A stretch of 64,000 bases of DNA from assembly GCF_023284005.1 (NCBI RefSeq), contig NZ_JAKIKS010000005.1, forward strand, positions 1 through 64,000, in the 5' to 3' direction. The position numbers and the translations under genes were made by a program. How positions within the stretch are numbered: position 1 is the first letter of the stretch; each line of letters opens with the position of its first letter. Of the stretch, positions 1 through 8,701 are shown piece by piece. Under the pieces are notes generated by a model. The model ran no database searches and was not told the origin of the DNA. It saw only the letters and a program-made list of their open reading frames with translations. This stretch comes from Shewanella surugensis (GTDB lineage: Bacteria > Pseudomonadota > Gammaproteobacteria > Enterobacterales > Shewanellaceae).

Positions 1-23
1 TGTATGGGACAAACTCTTAGGGT

Positions 24-122
24 CTCGCATAGGTTGCTCTCCTGTCTTTTGGTCGAGACTTGAGCCTACCTATACCGCGGTATAGGTGAAACCTATGCGA
101 GTCACCCCGGCTCTGCCGGGGG
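24..122. repeat. Nested inverted repeats and GC hairpin
   Basis: Three symmetric elements are nested here. The outer arms CTCGCATAGGT (24-34) and ACCTATGCGAG (91-101) are exact reverse complements. Between them lies a perfect 20-bp palindrome, ACCTATACCGCGGTATAGGT (68-87). A GC-rich stem CCCCGGC/GCCGGGG with a TCT loop follows at 105-121. The cluster lies just downstream of the minus-strand DUF4157 gene. The GC stem could end transcription but has no strong T tract on either side. It may be a BIME-like or transposon-end structure; its identity is not known. Confidence 0.7.
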
Positions 123-133
123 TTTACCGTTTG

Positions 134-1363
134 TTAATTAGTTTTGTTATCCTGTACTGAGTCCTCATCGGTACCCGTTAGGCCTACGAAGTTATTCGCT
201 TGATTCTCATTCTCTAGACTTTGAGCGTACTGTTCCCAATGTTCCTCTAACGGCCACAAACGGTAGTCATTACATTGACCTCCTCCTTCCACAGTTTCCG
301 CCGCTAAATATTCGAGCTCGTCGGTACCACCCGCCGCCCTTTTCGTATCCGGACACGAAAAACGGCTCACTATACCCACCGGGACGGTAAACGTTTTATC
401 ACTATTAAAATAAGTGCCATGCCCGCGGCAGACATATGGTTTCACGGAGGTTTCAATTTTCAGTTTTTCCGCCATTTTACTTTTTTTCGTTTCAGGAACT
501 TTGTGCTTTAGATATTGATTAAACAACCCATTCGCATCTGGGTCCTTATGGAGGTCCTCTTCTGGGCCTTTTCTGAAAACCCCCGATAATGCAGGAAGTA
601 GTAACTTAACGGCCGCTTGCACGTCCATTTGCTTTCTTATTGCCGAGTCAGTTTCTAACTTCTTAAATATGGGATATATATGGGTCTGTGTAAATATTCC
701 TTTCAAACCCTGCGTGTTTTGTTCTTTGATGAGTTCTGGTATTTCTAAGTGTTGTTGATCCGCCTCTATCTTCAGTGCATCAAGTAGATTCGCTAGGCCG
801 CCCGGTGTATAGTTCACCCTTTGTATAATGGCGTTTTCTCGCCCTAAAGTTGCAGGCCGATTATCCACAAATCCGAAACATTGCTTTAAATTACTTTTTG
901 TCCGAACAGTAGAATTAACTATCGATCTACTTTTATTCTCTTTCGGTTGCATCTGCAGTGCTTTAGCACCTAGTACATCGGCCTCTTTTTCCAATCCTGC
1001 ATTATCATTGATTGCCATGCCCCCGACTGTGCTGGTGAGGTTGACTCGGCCTTGGGCTTGTTGGACAACATGACCGAGTTCATGGGGTAAATGTTTTTCT
1101 TGGCCAGCGCCTAGATGAATTTCATGACCTTGGGCATAAGCATGAGCCTGCACCGCCGCAGGTTTAGCCGAGTTATAATGCACCTTGACATGATTTAAAT
1201 TGATGCCCGATAAACTTTCCATGCCGCTTTTTAAGTTATCGGGTAGGCCAGTATTATTGTTAGTATTCGTGTCGGCTTTTTGAATAGCCGGTTTGGCCAC
1301 ACGATTATCGGCCATGGATTGTCGCTGTACCATACGCGCAGCTTGTGGACTATTATTAGCCAT
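134..1363 (-). CDS. DUF4157 (eCIS-associated) protein, N-terminus displaced
   Basis: Residues 38-140 form a DUF4157 domain with a zincin-like motif HELGH (94-98). This domain is common on cargo of extracellular contractile injection systems and on polymorphic-toxin-like proteins. The first about 135 residues closely match the DUF4157 protein at 38,646-40,058, after which the two sequences diverge completely. The C-terminal 230 residues (hydrophilic, with Cys near 'VSRFSCPD' and 'GGGQCND') are not recognised and may be the effector part. Translation can begin at ATG 1363. The usual leader ending DNRPEAALQRKYQ lies just upstream in another frame, so this copy is either broken or split into two coupled ORFs. 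No eCIS structural genes are in the window. The family call is firm; the effector role is inferred. Confidence 0.8.
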   Translation of the reverse strand: MANNSPQAARMVQRQSMADNRVAKPAIQKADTNTNNNTGLPDNLKSGMESLSGINLNHVKVHYNSAKPAAVQAHAYAQGHEIHLGAGQEKHLPHELGHVVQQAQGRVNLTSTVGGMAINDNAGLEKEADVLGAKALQMQPKENKSRSIVNSTVRTKSNLKQCFGFVDNRPATLGRENAIIQRVNYTPGGLANLLDALKIEADQQHLEIPELIKEQNTQGLKGIFTQTHIYPIFKKLETDSAIRKQMDVQAAVKLLLPALSGVFRKGPEEDLHKDPDANGLFNQYLKHKVPETKKSKMAEKLKIETSVKPYVCRGHGTYFNSDKTFTVPVGIVSRFSCPDTKRAAGGTDELEYLAAETVEGGGQCNDYRLWPLEEHWEQYAQSLENENQANNFVGLTGTDEDSVQDNKTN

Positions 1364-1508
1364 CTAAGATCTCTTGGTACTTTCTTTGCAACGCGGCTTC
1401 AGGTCGATTATCAATGAATGAATGCTTAAGCGGACTCTTTTTCTGGGAAAATTTATTGTTAAGGGAATGGCTTTGACTCTGTGGATCCTTATTCACGTAC
1501 TTATGCAT
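1356..1508 (-). pseudogene. Out-of-frame leader of the DUF4157 gene
   Basis: This 50-codon ORF reads MHKYVNKDPQ... and ends ...FIDNRPEAALQRKYQEILDG. It matches the N-terminus of the second DUF4157 protein, where the same leader runs in frame into MANNSPQAAR. Here the stretch between CAA and ATG is 10 nt long instead of 3, a 7-nt difference that shifts the frame. The leader's stop overlaps the downstream start as ATGGCTAA, so translational coupling could still give two polypeptides. It is most simply the detached 5' end of the gene. Confidence 0.75.
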
Positions 1509-1571
1509 AACTTTCCTTGTCATTCGCATGAATAGTGTGATGAGACTATTCTAAATATAGTCAAAATTTTG

Positions 1572-1625
1572 AACTTTTATTGAAAACCGCAGGCCCTGCT
1601 CAAGCATCTTATTTTCGACTGTCTC
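1572..1625 (-). pseudogene. Tail fragment resembling the LPD38-type phage protein
   Basis: Eighteen codons read ETVENKMLEQGLRFSIKV. They align with the end of the phage-like protein at the right edge of the window (ELIENKKVELSLRFSKKR). A second such tail is at 17,474-17,670. It is too short to stand alone; the match and its recurrence support a relic of the same gene family. Confidence 0.45.
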
Positions 1626-1657
1626 TTCTCGACCCCCAATTCCGGCCCCGGTCGTCT

Positions 1658-1804
1658 TTATTCATGCTCACACTTGATTAAGCGTTCGGTGCAAGCACTT
1701 GCTGGCCATTCAGACTGCTTCCAACAAAAAGAGTGATCATCCTTCAATACTAAATCCCAAAGAAACATCTCACCATTGTCTGTTTTTTGAATTTCATTGA
1801 CCTC
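1658..1804 (-). pseudogene. Truncated paralogue of the 58-residue protein at 5.8 kb
   Basis: The reading frame gives NEIQKTDNGEMFLWDLVLKD and continues for 25 residues to a stop. It is about 75% identical to the small protein encoded at 5,832-6,008. An in-frame stop just before GAG GTC AAT removes the start, so this copy is a remnant. Synonymous and conservative changes predominate between the copies, suggesting both were once translated. No family is recognised. Confidence 0.6.
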
Positions 1805-1927
1805 TCATGCGAAAATATGTCCGTAGATATTTATCACCCTCGGCTAAAATGGCAATTTGTACTGCTCCAAAGCCGTTCCCTCAAGTCTGGGTCTCACTCA
1901 CATCAATCAAATTTAGCCTCTGTCAAA

Positions 1928-2160
1928 CTCGCATCAAATTATTTCACTATAAAACCCTAAGCTAAAAAACAAATCACTTTATTACTTATAATAACAACTA
2001 ATTATGCTATCAATGATCTAATCAAACTATTACCCATTCAGACTAAAGTCACGGTCGAAAGAAATAAAACAATGCTTAACATATTTTTGGTGACAGGAAA
2101 CCGTTAGGTAGAATGTAGGTAGCTATATATAAATAGGGCTACTCACGGAAAGTGCAGTAC
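1928..2160. repeat. Dispersed intergenic repeat, copy 1
   Basis: This gene-free stretch shares several blocks with 3,720-4,225: a 'ttatttcacta' block, then 'cccattcagactaa', then a tail 'tgtaggtagctatat' followed by 'actcacggaaag'. The middle block also recurs at 18,371. Nothing coding is visible between 1,805 and 2,334. It may be a decayed non-autonomous mobile element. Confidence 0.55.
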
Positions 2161-2334
2161 CCATCATAGCGGTGGTATCGCACTCTCAACTCAGTGACTT
2201 TTAAAACCTAAGGCTAGAAGAACAAAAGTTAATTAAGTCATCATGGATGACCACATAGTAGAGTAGTGACGGTATAGTCATAAAGATAGTGATCGTTAGT
2301 TTCCTGCAAGCCGGTCCTATATTGATCGCTTACA

Positions 2335-3483
2335 TTACAACAGAGTCAATATAGCAGCGGCCTTAGTTAACGTAGTATCATCCTTTGCAAAGCAAAAACG
2401 TAAGTACTTTTTTTCTATAGGTTGCTTGGCAAACACCGAGATAGGGATCGCGGCAATCCCAGCCTCCACCGTTAATGTTTTGGCGTAATCCACATCCCCC
2501 TGCTCACTAATATTACTGTATTCCAGTAATTGAAAATACGTCCCCTGCGATGGAACTAAGGTAAACTTTGAGTTTGCTAGTAATCGACAAAACAAATCTC
2601 TTTTTTGCTGATAAAAACGAGGTAAATTTAAATAATGTTGCGGATCGCTTTTCATAAAATCAGCTAACCCATACTGTAAAGGCGTAGTTATATCGAAAGT
2701 CACAAATTGATGCACCTTTCGAAATTCACTCGTCAAAATTGGAGGCGCGATACAATAACCGACTCTCCAGCCCGTCACGTGATAAGTTTTTCCAAATGAA
2801 AATACAACAAAACATCGCTGATATAAATCGGGATACCTGAGCACACTTTGGTGTGATTGCTGATCAAAAATAATATGCTCATAAACCTCATCCGATAACA
2901 CAAATAAATCATTTTTATCTACTATTTGAGATAACTGCTGCAGATCGTCTGCTGTGAGTACGGCACCTGTCGGGTTATGCGGGCTATTAATGATGATAAG
3001 ACGCGTTCTGGAGTTAACGGATTGCCTAACCGCTTCCCAGTCAATATGATAATCAGGCGTGATCAGCGGCAAATGCACCGCTTTCCCTCCCGCTAAAATA
3101 ATCGCAGGCTCATAACTATAACTCGGATCAAAAACGATCACTTCATCACCGAGTTTAATGACGGTTTGAATAGCACAAAATAAAGCCTCAGTCGCACCCG
3201 AGGTAATTGTTACCTCCTCAGCAGCATTGAGCGTTAAATGATATAAATTATCCACCTTAGCGGCTATTTGTTGCTGCAATATAGGCAGTCCCGCCATAGG
3301 GGCATATTGATTATCACCTCGTTTCATGTAAAAGTTAACCCGTTCAATCAACGAAGCAGGACAAGTAAAATCAGGAAAACCTTGAGAAAGATTAATCGCG
3401 TTATGTTCATTAGCCAATTGTGTCATCACAGAAAAAATAGTTGGACCGACATGGGGTAACTTACTCTTCAATGATACATTCAT
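2335..3483 (-). CDS. ybdL: Methionine-type aminotransferase, YbdL-like
   Basis: A class I/II pyridoxal-phosphate aminotransferase of 382 residues, similar to E. coli YbdL, which transaminates methionine and some aromatic amino acids. Visible landmarks are NLSQGFPDF (31-39), NQYAPMAGL (58-66), SPHNPTGAV (167-175), the cofactor-binding Asp198 and Tyr201 in SDEVYEH, and Lys232 in SFGKTYHVTGWRVGY, expected to form the Schiff base. The start at ATG 3483 is chosen because GGAG lies seven bases upstream and similarity begins there; a longer frame reaches 3555. It stands alone on the minus strand. Expected to be cytoplasmic and active. Confidence 0.9.
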   Translation of the reverse strand: MNVSLKSKLPHVGPTIFSVMTQLANEHNAINLSQGFPDFTCPASLIERVNFYMKRGDNQYAPMAGLPILQQQIAAKVDNLYHLTLNAAEEVTITSGATEALFCAIQTVIKLGDEVIVFDPSYSYEPAIILAGGKAVHLPLITPDYHIDWEAVRQSVNSRTRLIIINSPHNPTGAVLTADDLQQLSQIVDKNDLFVLSDEVYEHIIFDQQSHQSVLRYPDLYQRCFVVFSFGKTYHVTGWRVGYCIAPPILTSEFRKVHQFVTFDITTPLQYGLADFMKSDPQHYLNLPRFYQQKRDLFCRLLANSKFTLVPSQGTYFQLLEYSNISEQGDVDYAKTLTVEAGIAAIPISVFAKQPIEKKYLRFCFAKDDTTLTKAAAILTLL

Positions 3484-3719
3484 GCATACTCTCCTTCGGT
3501 AAATTGGCGTTACTGTCGGTATATTGATTTGATTTATAAAATAAAAACCAGCCATTGTTAATGAATATATTTAAAGGTTATGTCGCTTTACCCTGCTGAC
3601 GATGAAAATGAAACAGAGTAATTACTGACATTGAGCTGTGAACTGAATAATTAAAAAATAATAATAGTGATGAAATGATGGAATTTATCTCAGCTTGACA
3701 ACTTTGTCTCTTCATGACT

Positions 3720-4225
3720 CCAATCGAATTATTTCACTACAAAACCATAATATAAAAAACAAATTACTTTTAATTACAGATAATTACCCCATCAATAATC
3801 ATTACTCAAGGTATTTCCCATTCAGACTAACATCACTTTAAAGAAACCATTGGCAATCTGGCCGTGTCACAAGAAATGGGACCCTTACTTCAGCCCGCCA
3901 ATGCCAAAAAACACAGAATGTTCTAAAACTATAGACTTAAAACAAACAGCTTATGTTTTTGTTGTGCTTATTCTTATGATTAATGGCTTTTTCCCACGCC
4001 ACTTAGCCTTTGCGCTTAGATCCTGTAACTGCCAACTATAAAAATGAGTATAAACAGCCGTGTTGGTGTTCACTAACATTTTTGCCCATGTTTATTAATA
4101 TGTTATATAAATTTAAGTATTAGCCTTCTAGCATTAGTCCTAAAAGACCAAGCCTAAAATACTATTTGAATATCAGCAATTATAATGTAGGTAGCTATAT
4201 GTAAATATGGCCACTCACGGAAAGG
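3720..4225. repeat. Dispersed intergenic repeat, copy 2
   Basis: The 800-base gap between the aminotransferase and the M20 peptidase has no convincing gene. It carries the longest copy of the dispersed repeat: the 'cccattcagactaa' block near 3,817, a middle part with 'gttggtgttcactaacattttt' truncated in spirit at 18,760 ('ttagtggtcactaacatttt'), and the terminal 'tgtaggtagctatatg...cactcacggaaag' near 4,186-4,225. A 63-codon ORF at 3,850 falls inside the repeat and is not credible. Confidence 0.55.
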
Positions 4226-4370
4226 CGGCACTGTCGCATCAATAATATCGGTGATGAACGGGTCCTTAACATGGCTGTTTTAGCTTTAATGGCGTTAGTC
4301 GCCAACAAATATGATGACAACAAGCACAAAAATAGCTTAAAAACTGAAAAATTCGTTATACTACGGCTGA

Positions 4371-5771
4371 TTAGTCCGTCTTCTCTTGCCCATGTCGGTA
4401 TATAATTAATGCCGTTATTGCTGTTGCTTTTGATAACGAACTTAGATCCATTTTTTCACTATCGGTGTGGGCACCACTGCCACTGACACCCAAGCCATCG
4501 ATAGCATCAACATAGGGGGCAATAAAGTTAATATCGGCAGCCCCTCTGGCCATGGGATTAATCGCAGTCACCGCCTCCATACCTAAAGCAACAACTAACT
4601 GATTATATTGACGTAGTAATTGCTGGCTGCCCGCCGTTTCAGCCATCGCGGGTATGATATCGGTAAAAGTCACTTTAGCAGTGGTTTGCGGTAAATGCTC
4701 ACTGACAATACGCGAAATCATATTCCGCGCTTCAACCAATTGTGTCGCCGAAATAAAGCGTAAATCGCCAGAAGCCACGGCCTCATCTGCCACCACTGTT
4801 TTTTTCCCTTTTACCAGCACCTCTTGCATAATATCCTCTACATCCAAGCGATTCCCCCCTGCCACGAGTCCCGGATTAATGGTTAAATAATCAATGCTGC
4901 TCAACCGCTCTGACATCATATGTAAGATACGTGAAACCTCATAAATCGCACCAAAGCCCACTTGGGAATTAAAGACCTTAGAGGAATGTGCCGTCTTCCC
5001 TTTTACCGTTAATTCCCATACGCTAATCCCCCGCCGAGATAAGGTCAGTGTTCCTGCTTCATTCCATTCAAACCCCAGCGCAATGTCAGCCGCTTTCGCC
5101 AATGTCACTAAAGGGGCTCGACTCTGCATACTGGGTTTTCCGCTATTTTCCTCATCGCCCATTAACGCTACGGCAATACATTGGTGTTTAAGTTCGCCAG
5201 TATCCGCTAACGCTTTCAAAGCATATAAGATCACCAGATCACCGCCTTTCATGTCTAATACACCCGGTCCTGAGACCCAATGGCCATCACGAGTGAAAGA
5301 CTGAAATGCATCTATTTTTGAAAAAACCGTGTCTAAATGACCTAAAAGTAACACACACGATTTATTCTCAGCGGAAAAGTAAGATTTTTTATTCGGGTAA
5401 TAGGCGAACAAATGCCCTGCTCGCTTCATCGATTGAGGCAATGAAATCCATTCACTACTAAACCCTAAGCGGTGTAATTGCTGCTGAAAAAACGCTCCAA
5501 CCCGTTGTACTCCCGCGGTATTGAATGTACCACTGTTGATATTGACAATTTTTTCAAGATCTTCAACGGCCGCCACGTCATTATTATTGACTTGCTCGAC
5601 GATACGTCGTTCAACAGCATTCAAAGCGCTTGACGAAGAAGTGCGAACCAGAGACGCATAGGAAACAGGCTCGGTTATCACCTCTCCTGCACGGTCTACT
5701 TGTGCCGTAGCATTCGTCAATACAGAAAAAAACATCAAAGACAACAATAAACAACGCCACACAAACCTCAT
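4371..5771 (-). CDS. Exported M20 metallopeptidase, glutamate carboxypeptidase-like
   Basis: The protein begins MRFVWRCLLLSLMFFSVLTNATAQ, a clear Sec signal peptide, so it should act in the periplasm or outside the cell. The M20 two-metal site is visible as HLDTV (first His/Asp), GVLDMKGGD (bridging Asp), MGDEENSG (Glu pair) and a late GSGAHTDSE. This pattern fits carboxypeptidase G2-like enzymes that remove C-terminal glutamate from peptides or folates. Length, about 466 residues, is normal with a dimerisation insert. ATG 5771 is preferred because it sits directly before the signal peptide; an in-frame start at 5801 would add ten residues. It has no operon partner. Confidence 0.88.
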   Translation of the reverse strand: MRFVWRCLLLSLMFFSVLTNATAQVDRAGEVITEPVSYASLVRTSSSSALNAVERRIVEQVNNNDVAAVEDLEKIVNINSGTFNTAGVQRVGAFFQQQLHRLGFSSEWISLPQSMKRAGHLFAYYPNKKSYFSAENKSCVLLLGHLDTVFSKIDAFQSFTRDGHWVSGPGVLDMKGGDLVILYALKALADTGELKHQCIAVALMGDEENSGKPSMQSRAPLVTLAKAADIALGFEWNEAGTLTLSRRGISVWELTVKGKTAHSSKVFNSQVGFGAIYEVSRILHMMSERLSSIDYLTINPGLVAGGNRLDVEDIMQEVLVKGKKTVVADEAVASGDLRFISATQLVEARNMISRIVSEHLPQTTAKVTFTDIIPAMAETAGSQQLLRQYNQLVVALGMEAVTAINPMARGAADINFIAPYVDAIDGLGVSGSGAHTDSEKMDLSSLSKATAITALIIYRHGQEKTD

Positions 5772-5831
5772 AATAAACCTTTTAATTAACCACGATTCCA
5801 TGAGTATACCGTCTCCTAAAGCCGCTTAATT

Positions 5832-6008
5832 TTATTCATTTTTACACTTGATTAAGCGTTGGGTGCAAATACCTTCAGGCCATTCATATTGTTTCCAATA
5901 AAAAGATTGATCATCCTTCAATACTAACTCCCAAAGAAACATTTCTCCATTGTCTGTTTTTTTAATTTCTATTCTGGTCAAACATAATCGGACACCTGAT
6001 TTTGTCAT
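5832..6008 (-). CDS. Small hypothetical protein (58 aa)
   Basis: ATG 6008 to TAA 5832 encodes a 58-residue protein containing KKTDNGEMFLWELVLKDDQS and ending RLIKCKNE. No family is recognised. The reading frame is supported by a truncated paralogue at 1,658-1,804 that keeps the protein sequence. Both copies stand on the minus strand near accessory genes. Possibly itself the C-terminal part of a longer ancestral protein, since the region upstream is IS debris. Confidence 0.5.
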   Translation of the reverse strand: MTKSGVRLCLTRIEIKKTDNGEMFLWELVLKDDQSFYWKQYEWPEGICTQRLIKCKNE

Positions 6009-6092
6009 TTTTAATCATGGAAGGTAGGGTGTGATCATTCATGATCGTCACTGTATTGTTATACCATTTTGATTAAATCAGTGACCATTTAG

Positions 6093-6335
6093 ACAGCGCT
6101 AGGCGATATTGAAATCAACATTCCCAAAGTGAAAGACAGAAAAAAGGAAGGAATTACATTCAGTTGCCACTTAATTCCGCCCACTCTAAAACGAACAAAA
6201 GCATTGAAGAGTTGATCTCATGGCTATATTTTACGGGGTATTTCAACGGGTGATAGGCAACCCGTGTTAGTCTCGCTATATAGGAGAGCAAGTAAAAAGA
6301 TTATCAATGAAGTCGCATCGCTAACTTGACCACTG
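6093..6335 (+). pseudogene. IS256-family transposase remnant
   Basis: Conceptual translation gives TALGDIEINIPKVKDRKKEG, then LIPPTLKRTK, SIEELISWLY and GISTGDRQPV spread over two frames. These match the early region of IS256/mutator-type transposases (typical pattern GDI.I.IPKVRDR ... LVPPYLKRTK.IEELLPWLYL.GISTGD). At least one frameshift and a stop are present, and neither catalytic core nor terminal repeats are visible. It fills the gap upstream of the 371-residue protein gene. Confidence 0.6.
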
Positions 6336-6353
6336 AATATGAAGTTGACTACA

Positions 6354-7469
6354 TCAGATATAAACCCTAAATGGTTGCTCTGGATCCGTCATTTCTTGTG
6401 CATTAATATTGGCGATCAGCAGATCGCTAAACGCCTCCTCTATCTGCGCTATTCTTTCTCTCAGCTCTGTCAATATGAATCTTCTGTTTGCAAATGTGAC
6501 ATCAATAATATCAGTGATCTGGCCCACACCGGGGATGTTACTAAGCATAATATTTGAGGTTTCGACTACAGCCGCGTTAAATATTTCCTCTGTATCTTCT
6601 CGTACTGCCATCATAGCCCTGTCTTGATCCCTTTCAATCTCGCTCAGTCTCTCTTCAGTATAACTTGGTTCTTGCTGTTGATATCGCTCGAGATTTGTAG
6701 GACCAGTCATGGTTTCAGCAATCACTCCTCCTAGGCTCGATGTCGTATTACGAACGACAGCGGTAACAACAATTTCAGCCACATCTCTTAAAGTATGCTC
6801 CGAAAGCTGAGAGGCAAAATGGACGATGGCAGCCGCACCACCATGACTTAACATGCTCGCAAATGCGCCACCCAAGCCTAATGACATGGCCGCACTATAC
6901 ATTCTCACCGCTTGTCCATGTACCCTAGTGATATTAGGATGAGTCACTGGATTTAATTCATCTTTCATGGCGATGAGTTGATACTGCAACTCTGTTAGGC
7001 GTTGCGCCATCACTTGAGTCCCTTGTGGAGAAATACGTAAGTCTTGGGGAGGCATACTTAAGTCTTGAGGAAATCCAGCCTCCGTAGAATACCTTGTACG
7101 CAGTTCTATCGAAATAGAACTGCCAGCATGACTCTTATTCCTTGATGAGTCATTTCTCATGTCATGTAATTGCGGTGGCAGTCTTTGCACGCTATTTCCG
7201 TAAGTTCTACGTGCTTGTTGATAGCTCCATATATCATCAGCCATATGCAAAGAATGAGAAAAATCTCGTAAACAAGGATCTAAAGGGGGAACTGAATTTA
7301 TATCGACTAAATGATCACCTGCTGCCTTTTGTTTTGTATTTGGGCCAATGACGGACTGCTGCAAAAGGCCATGTCCTTCTGTACTTGCCACGGTATTCGC
7401 TCTCGGTAACACCGTTGTAATGTTAAGACTCTCTGATGACAATGGGGTAAAACGTGTCACTCTGACCAT
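6354..7469 (-). CDS. Hypothetical protein with hydrophobic core, possible secreted effector
   Basis: A 371-residue protein with no recognised family. The first 30 residues are rich in Ser, Thr and Arg (MVRVTRFTPLSSESLN), there is no Sec signal, and residues 30-160 look disordered. Residues about 195-265 hold amphipathic and hydrophobic helices (SLGLGGAFASML, VAEIVVTAVV). The C-terminal 110 residues are strongly helical and acidic. A good Shine-Dalgarno (AGGAT) precedes ATG 7469. Composition and disorder resemble type III secreted proteins, and putative effectors with a chaperone lie 5 kb away, but this is inference only. The gene stands alone. Confidence 0.6.
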   Translation of the reverse strand: MVRVTRFTPLSSESLNITTVLPRANTVASTEGHGLLQQSVIGPNTKQKAAGDHLVDINSVPPLDPCLRDFSHSLHMADDIWSYQQARRTYGNSVQRLPPQLHDMRNDSSRNKSHAGSSISIELRTRYSTEAGFPQDLSMPPQDLRISPQGTQVMAQRLTELQYQLIAMKDELNPVTHPNITRVHGQAVRMYSAAMSLGLGGAFASMLSHGGAAAIVHFASQLSEHTLRDVAEIVVTAVVRNTTSSLGGVIAETMTGPTNLERYQQQEPSYTEERLSEIERDQDRAMMAVREDTEEIFNAAVVETSNIMLSNIPGVGQITDIIDVTFANRRFILTELRERIAQIEEAFSDLLIANINAQEMTDPEQPFRVYI

Positions 7470-7799
7470 AATGTTATCCTTTGTTTATTAATACCCTAGA
7501 TCTCAGCAATAAGCGACTTACCTTATTTTATTTTTCTGACCTCTAAAATAATAAAGGCTAAAAATAAATTGATTTGCTTTATATTAATCAAGCCAAATAA
7601 TCCCTACATAAGATAAATTGACATGCCTATTTTTATAGAGAAAAATGAATTATAAACCCATCAATAAAAAGTGATAAACGAGTAAATTATTAGGGGCTGT
7701 TGATCGTTCATAGTTAAATTAAATAATCATGACCCATTATGAAATCGATTACCGTTAGTTAGTGTAATACTGAGAGTCATTTATAAATAAAACATAGTC

Positions 7800-8045
7800 C
7801 TAATTTAAACACGCGCGGTGATACAAGTGATACATTAAAACCAATAAACTACTCGCAACAACACTAAAGTATAAATAAAAATCCACAAACAAATAATTTA
7901 ACAACATAAATAAAACAACAAAGCCACCAATAATGAAATTAATATTTAACAAATTCTCATTAATTGCAGCACTATGCCCGTAATACTTCAAGATGCCATT
8001 AGAAACCATTAACGAATTATTTGCCAATAAAGAGTGATATGACAT
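7800..8045 (-). CDS. Small two-helix membrane protein (uncertain)
   Basis: About 80 residues with two hydrophobic segments (FIIGGFVVLFMLLNYLF and FYLYFSVVASSLLVLMYHLY) and a basic C-terminus. ATG 8045 overlaps the start of the divergent winged-helix gene; ATG 8009 would avoid this but lacks a clear ribosome site. No family is recognised. It might be a real inner-membrane peptide or a chance frame in AT-rich DNA. Confidence 0.4.
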   Translation of the reverse strand: MSYHSLLANNSLMVSNGILKYYGHSAAINENLLNINFIIGGFVVLFMLLNYLFVDFYLYFSVVASSLLVLMYHLYHRACLN

Positions 8046-8317
8046 TGATACCAACCAAAACCAAAACCAGCTATTACCGACGGCTTTATATCGCTTATCT
8101 GATTGATACAGGAGTGAGTACTGTACCTCAAATTATGCTAGAAACAGGCATGCCAAGAAGAACAATACAAGATACGATTAAATCTTTATCTGAAATAGAT
8201 ATTATCTGTGTTTTCATTGGGGCGACCAAAGATGGCCACTACGAAATCACCCATTGGGGTGCCATTAATCAAAAGTGGATAACAAACAACTTACAGCACA
8301 TAATAACCGTGCTGTAG
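8039..8317 (+). CDS. Winged helix-turn-helix protein (HTH_43-like)
   Basis: A 92-residue protein beginning MTLIPTKTKTSYYRRLYIAY. The order YIAYLIDTGVSTVPQIMLETGMPRRTIQDTI...LSEIDI is a winged-helix DNA-binding fold; it resembles the small HTH_43-type proteins of marine gammaproteobacteria. The recognition helix is probably MPRRTIQDTIKSL, followed by the wing VFIGATKDGHYEITHWG. ATG 8039 is chosen over an in-frame ATG at 8021 because AAGAG lies upstream and the fold starts there. Target genes are unknown; the divergent small membrane gene is one possibility. Confidence 0.72.
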   Translation: MTLIPTKTKTSYYRRLYIAYLIDTGVSTVPQIMLETGMPRRTIQDTIKSLSEIDIICVFIGATKDGHYEITHWGAINQKWITNNLQHIITVL

Positions 8318-8701
8318 TATATTTAACCATTACGTTTAACCCGCTAGATCCTGCATCGTCATATGGCTTAGGTATAGCTCCGTTTAAAGCCTATTTTATG
8401 CCGATGATAAATTAACGATGACCGTTGGATCCGATCAATAGCCATAGAGAGAGCAGTGTTGGAAAGCACTGCCCAATATACCAGAAGCTGATGAGCTTAA
8501 TTTGCTGGTGACGTGAATACAAGCATTTGAACATCCTCCCAAGACTCGCATAAAAATTAGAATGTAGGTAGCTTTATTAGACAAATGTTAACCATGCTAA
8601 CACCATTCGAAAAAATCGCTGCGTTTCGGCATTGTTTTAACTGATGTCAAACAATCATATTGTTAGGCGGATGATGGTTAACGGTCGCTGCAAAATTCCT
8701 T
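8318..8701. other. Gene-free stretch with repeat tail and hairpin
   Basis: No coding frame is convincing here. A stem GCAGTG/CACTGC lies at about 8,455-8,474. Near 8,545-8,575 the block 'ctcgcataaaaattagaa' followed by 'tgtaggtagct' matches 17,670-17,692 and the tails of the dispersed repeats at 2,112 and 4,186. Confidence 0.5.

Noticed and set aside
1-130. Integron attC site
   Set aside because: The inverted repeats are striking, but no RYYYAAC/GTTRRRY core pair is present.
3850-4041. 63-codon ORF between aminotransferase and M20 peptidase
   Set aside because: Lies inside the dispersed repeat and is not conserved as protein in the copy at 18.3 kb.
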